DNA from: Rhodoferax sp.
GTDB lineage: Bacteria > Pseudomonadota > Gammaproteobacteria > Burkholderiales > Burkholderiaceae_C
Assembly: GCA_028711355.1 (NCBI GenBank)
Contig: JAQTSL010000043.1
Coordinates: 1 to 15,962 of the forward strand
Reading direction: 5' to 3'
Length of the DNA: 15,962 nucleotides
The notes below the pieces were generated by a model. That model was not told the DNA's origin, did not search any database, and saw nothing but the letters and a program-made list of their open reading frames with translations. A program made the translations under genes and the position numbers. Of the stretch, positions 13,675-15,962 are shown piece after piece. Numbering within the stretch: the first letter of the stretch is position 1; every line of letters begins with the position of its first letter.

Positions 13675-14186
13675 AAACAACCAAACCCGCCCCGACTATG
13701 GACCTGCCCGAACACCAACTCGCCATGACCGTCCTGATGACCCCCGACACCGCCAACTTCTCTGGCAATGTGCACGGCGGTACCATCCTCAAGCTGCTCG
13801 ATCAGGTGGCCTACGCCTGCGCCAGCCGTTACGCCGGCTGTTATGTCGTCACGCTCAGTGTTGACCAGGTGATGTTTCGCCAACCGATCCACGTCGGTGA
13901 ACTGGTCACTTTTTTGTCATCGGTGAACCACACCGGCACCTCGTCGATGGAGATCGGTATCAAGGTAGTTGCCGAAGACATCCGCAAACGGGTGGTGCGG
14001 CATGTGAACAGTTGCTTTTTCACCATGGTGGCGGTTGACGACGAGCGCAAACCCACGCTGGTCACCCCATGGACCCCCGTTACACCGGACGAAAAACGCC
14101 GCCACGCCGCCGCCGAGTTGCGCAAGCAAATGCGTCGCGAAACGGAGCAGCGCTTTGCCGCCATCCGCAGCAACTGGCCGTCTTGA
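13671..14186 (+). CDS. Acyl-CoA thioesterase, hotdog fold (YciA/ACOT type)
   Basis: It hydrolyses acyl-CoA to free acid and CoA in the cytoplasm. It is a single hotdog domain of about 171 residues with the signature NFSGNVHGGTILKLLDQVAY (29-48): the HGG and D44 at the start of the long helix are the usual active-site elements. This is followed by VTLSVDQVMFRQPIHVGELV. The C-terminal charged helix (KRRHAAAELRKQMRRETEQR) is common in the group. I use TTG 13671, which overlaps the preceding stop (TTGA) and has GGGAG five nt upstream. ATG 13698 is the alternative and would remove nine residues without touching the domain. Probably cotranscribed with the glycosylase gene. Confidence 0.88.
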   Translation: MKTTKPAPTMDLPEHQLAMTVLMTPDTANFSGNVHGGTILKLLDQVAYACASRYAGCYVVTLSVDQVMFRQPIHVGELVTFLSSVNHTGTSSMEIGIKVVAEDIRKRVVRHVNSCFFTMVAVDDERKPTLVTPWTPVTPDEKRRHAAAELRKQMRRETEQRFAAIRSNWPS

Positions 14187-14204
14187 ACACCGGTATAAAG
14201 GTCA

Positions 14205-14238
14205 GAATGCCAAGGCAGTCCAGGCCTGCCAGGCATTC
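14205..14238 (+). promoter_or_regulatory. Hairpin between thioesterase and tapT
   Basis: GAATGCC (14205-14211) pairs with GGCATTC (14232-14238). Inside it GGCAG (14214-14218) pairs with CTGCC (14226-14230), leaving a 7-nt loop. The structure ends 3 nt before the tapT ATG at 14242. No T-run follows, so it is not a standard terminator. It may affect tapT translation or transcript processing. Confidence 0.35.
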
Positions 14239-14241
14239 ACA

Positions 14242-15066
14242 ATGACCAAAATGATTCCTCAAATTCCCGTTGCAACCATGCCCCACGCCGTCTCGCGCCT
14301 GCGCGCCGAGCGGCTGGCGCGTGCCGTCAAACCGTTTCGCGCCCGGGGTGGTCCCAGTGAGCGTTGCCCCGGTTGCCGGGTGATGCACAGCCATTGCCTG
14401 TGCGCCTTGCGCCCGAACCTGCCCACGCAGGCCGGCATGTGTCTGCTGATGGCCGATATTGAGCCGCTCAAACCCAGCAACACCGGCTGGCTGATTGCCG
14501 ACGTGGTGGCCGACACCTTTGCCTACAGTTGGGCGCGCACTTCGGTGGACCCGCGTTTGCTGACCCTGCTGGCAGACCCGCAGTGGCAGCCGTATGTGGT
14601 GTTCCCCGGTGAATTTGTCACGCCCGATCGTGTCGTCACCGCACTGCTGCCGGCGGCGGTGAATGCCGGGCATCCGGCCAAACGCCCGCTGTTTGTGCTG
14701 CTCGACGCGACCTGGGCCGAAGCCGGCAAGATGTTTCGCAAAAGCCCGTATCTGAACCACTTGCCGGTGCTAAGCCTGCATCCAGAGCAGATTTCAACCT
14801 ACCGCTTGCGCCGCTCGACCCATACCAACCATTTTTGCACCTCTGAAGTAGGCGCATTGTGTTTGGCGCTGGCCAGCGAGGTGCGCGCCGCCGAAGTGCT
14901 GGCCACGTATCTGGATGTGTTCACGCACCACTATTTGCAAGCCAAAAACCAGCAGCCGGTGAACTGGGACGATGCGCCGCACCAGCGATTGCGTGGCTTG
15001 TGTGGACAGGTCTTGGGTGGTCAACCGCAAGTCTTGAATGCCCAACGCCACCCTTCTCAACCCTGA
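14242..15066 (+). CDS. tapT: tRNA-uridine aminocarboxypropyltransferase (DTW domain)
   Basis: It transfers the 3-amino-3-carboxypropyl group from S-adenosylmethionine to uridine in the variable loop of tRNA (acp3U47 in E. coli, by TapT/YfiP). A 274-residue protein with an N-terminal cysteine cluster, C42-P-G-C45...C52-L-C54 (CPGCRVMHSHCLC), a likely zinc site. The catalytic DxTW motif is D155-A-T157-W158 (LLDATWAEAGKM). The following region (SLHPEQISTYRLRRSTHTNH) is typical of the family. The start is uncertain: ATG 14242, 14251 and 14278 are all in frame; none has a strong ribosome-binding site and a hairpin precedes the first. The frame extends further upstream to 14035, inside the thioesterase gene, but that part is shadow. 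It converges with clpA. Confidence 0.88.
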   Translation: MTKMIPQIPVATMPHAVSRLRAERLARAVKPFRARGGPSERCPGCRVMHSHCLCALRPNLPTQAGMCLLMADIEPLKPSNTGWLIADVVADTFAYSWARTSVDPRLLTLLADPQWQPYVVFPGEFVTPDRVVTALLPAAVNAGHPAKRPLFVLLDATWAEAGKMFRKSPYLNHLPVLSLHPEQISTYRLRRSTHTNHFCTSEVGALCLALASEVRAAEVLATYLDVFTHHYLQAKNQQPVNWDDAPHQRLRGLCGQVLGGQPQVLNAQRHPSQP

Positions 15067-15179
15067 TCTGCGCCGGGGTACGGCCTGTGGGGCGGGCGCC
15101 TCAGGCAGAACGCTTCGAGTCTAGAACACGCCACCGCTGCGGCGCTTGAGGCCACCTGCCAGCAACAAAAAACCTGGTA
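15067..15179. other. Spacer between convergent tapT and clpA
   Basis: 113 bp separating two convergent genes. A bidirectional terminator would be expected here, but I see no convincing G+C stem with a T-run on either strand. The only run, CAACAAAAAACC at 15166-15177, reads as T-rich for clpA transcripts but follows its stop too closely and without a stem. Confidence 0.4.
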
Positions 15180-15962
15180 TCAGCCAACAGCGGCTTCTTG
15201 CGCCTCTGGTTTGACCTTGCCCTCACGCTTGGGCAGCGGCGAAATGTCCAGTAGCACGTCGGTCTTGCTTTCATCTTTGTCGTCCAGATCGACGTTCAGA
15301 CGACCGCCGTCCATCAAGCGGCCAAACAGCAACTCGTCGGCCAGCGCACGGCGGATCGTGTCTTGAATCAGGCGCTGCATCGGGCGCGCCCCCATCAACG
15401 GGTCAAAGCCTTTTTTGGCCAGATGCTTGCGCAACTTGTCGGTAAAAGTCACCTCGACCTTCTTGTCGGCCAACTGCGCTTCAAGCTGTAGCAAGAACTT
15501 GTCCACTACGCGCAAAATCACGTTCTCGTCGAGCGACTTGAAGCTGACGATGGCGTCCAGCCGGTTGCGGAACTCGGGCGTGAACATACGCTTGATGTCG
15601 GCCATTTCGTCACCCGCCTCGCGCGGATTGGTAAAGCCAATGCTCGCCTTGGCCATGGTCTCGGCGCCGGCGTTGGTGGTCATGATGATGATCACGTTGC
15701 GAAAGTCCGCCTTGCGTCCGTTGTTGTCGGTCAGCGTGCCGTGGTCCATTACCTGCAACAGCACGTTAAAGATGGCCGGGTGCGCTTTTTCGATTTCGTC
15801 AAGCAACAGCACGCAATGCGGCTTTTTGGTAATTGCCTCGGTCAGCAAGCCGCCCTGATCGAACCCCACGTAGCCGGGCGGCGCGCCAATCAGGCGGCTC
15901 ACCGCGTGCTGCTCCATGTATTCGCTCATGTCAAAGCGGATCAGCTCGATGCCCATGATGTA
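15180..15962 (-). CDS. clpA: ATP-dependent Clp protease ATP-binding subunit ClpA, C-terminal part
   Basis: The frame is open at the right edge, so the last 260 codons or so of a roughly 760-residue protein are present: most of the second AAA+ domain. Seen are MSEYMEQHAVSRLIGAPPGY, the Walker B of domain D2 (VLLLDEIEKAH), sensor 1 (MTTNAGAE), the ClpP-docking IGF loop (ASIGFTNPREAGDEM), TPEFRNRLD with the arginine finger, and sensor 2 GARPMQR. The IGF tripeptide is the hallmark of ClpP-partnering unfoldases. ClpA unfolds substrates, including SsrA-tagged and N-end-rule proteins delivered by ClpS, and feeds them to ClpP. clpS normally precedes clpA and would lie beyond the window. The C-terminal tail is charged and rather long. 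Core chromosomal gene. Confidence 0.95.
   Translation of the reverse strand, partial: YIMGIELIRFDMSEYMEQHAVSRLIGAPPGYVGFDQGGLLTEAITKKPHCVLLLDEIEKAHPAIFNVLLQVMDHGTLTDNNGRKADFRNVIIIMTTNAGAETMAKASIGFTNPREAGDEMADIKRMFTPEFRNRLDAIVSFKSLDENVILRVVDKFLLQLEAQLADKKVEVTFTDKLRKHLAKKGFDPLMGARPMQRLIQDTIRRALADELLFGRLMDGGRLNVDLDDKDESKTDVLLDISPLPKREGKVKPEAQEAAVG

Noticed and set aside
1..15962. tRNA or rRNA genes, integrase or transposase genes, and attachment sites
   Set aside because: I looked for a tRNA at the island edges and for DDE or tyrosine recombinase motifs in the long frames and found none.

Overview
The window looks like an accessory defence and toxin-antitoxin island joined to ordinary chromosomal genes of a betaproteobacterium. 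A Comamonadaceae member (Rhodoferax/Polaromonas-like) is my best guess. The guess rests on the G+C-rich right flank (tapT, an acyl-CoA thioesterase and clpA) and on four copies of an ATAGCTGCTT-type intergenic repeat that I remember from that family. No database search was possible, so the taxonomy is inference.

Layout, left to right. (1) 1-1337: an A+T-rich two-gene operon, cut by the left edge, with the C-terminal part of a DUF262 protein coupled to a HEPN-fold putative RNase (RNxxxH motif). (2) 1423-2101: a DUF488 gene behind a REP-like leader. (3) 2127-6690: a 3' relic of a DUF1016 (YhcG-like) gene, then an intact type III restriction-modification operon (mod, res). (4) 6754-7449: an intergenic repeat, a second REP-like leader and a second DUF488 gene. 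(5) 7446-10058, minus strand: an orphan excisionase-type antitoxin, a 41-codon ORF resembling the N-terminus of HsdM, and a large AlbA_2/Schlafen-type protein with a GHKL-like ATPase domain. The DUF488 gene and this gene converge and overlap by 4 bp. (6) 10210-11157: a degenerate third DUF488 copy containing a brnT-brnA toxin-antitoxin module, bracketed by intergenic repeats. (7) 11256-12500: a class II Fic protein. (8) 12538-15962: apparently housekeeping genes, namely a YcaQ/AlkX-like DNA glycosylase, a hotdog thioesterase, the tRNA acp3U transferase (DTW family) and the C-terminal part of clpA on the minus strand.

The most striking feature is architectural. DUF488 sequences, intact, frameshifted or fragmentary, lie at the junctions between unrelated defence or toxin modules: HEPN | DUF488 | type III RM | DUF488 | AlbA_2 group | DUF488 relic | brnTA | DUF488 tail | Fic. 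Each junction also carries a copy of the ATAGCTGCTT repeat. The two complete DUF488 genes share about 90% of residues, and the first 36 nt of their leaders are identical. The simplest reading is that a repeated DUF488 cassette has acted as homology for module exchange, or is itself mobilised through its REP-like ends. The individual families are known; the junction pattern is the candidate novelty.
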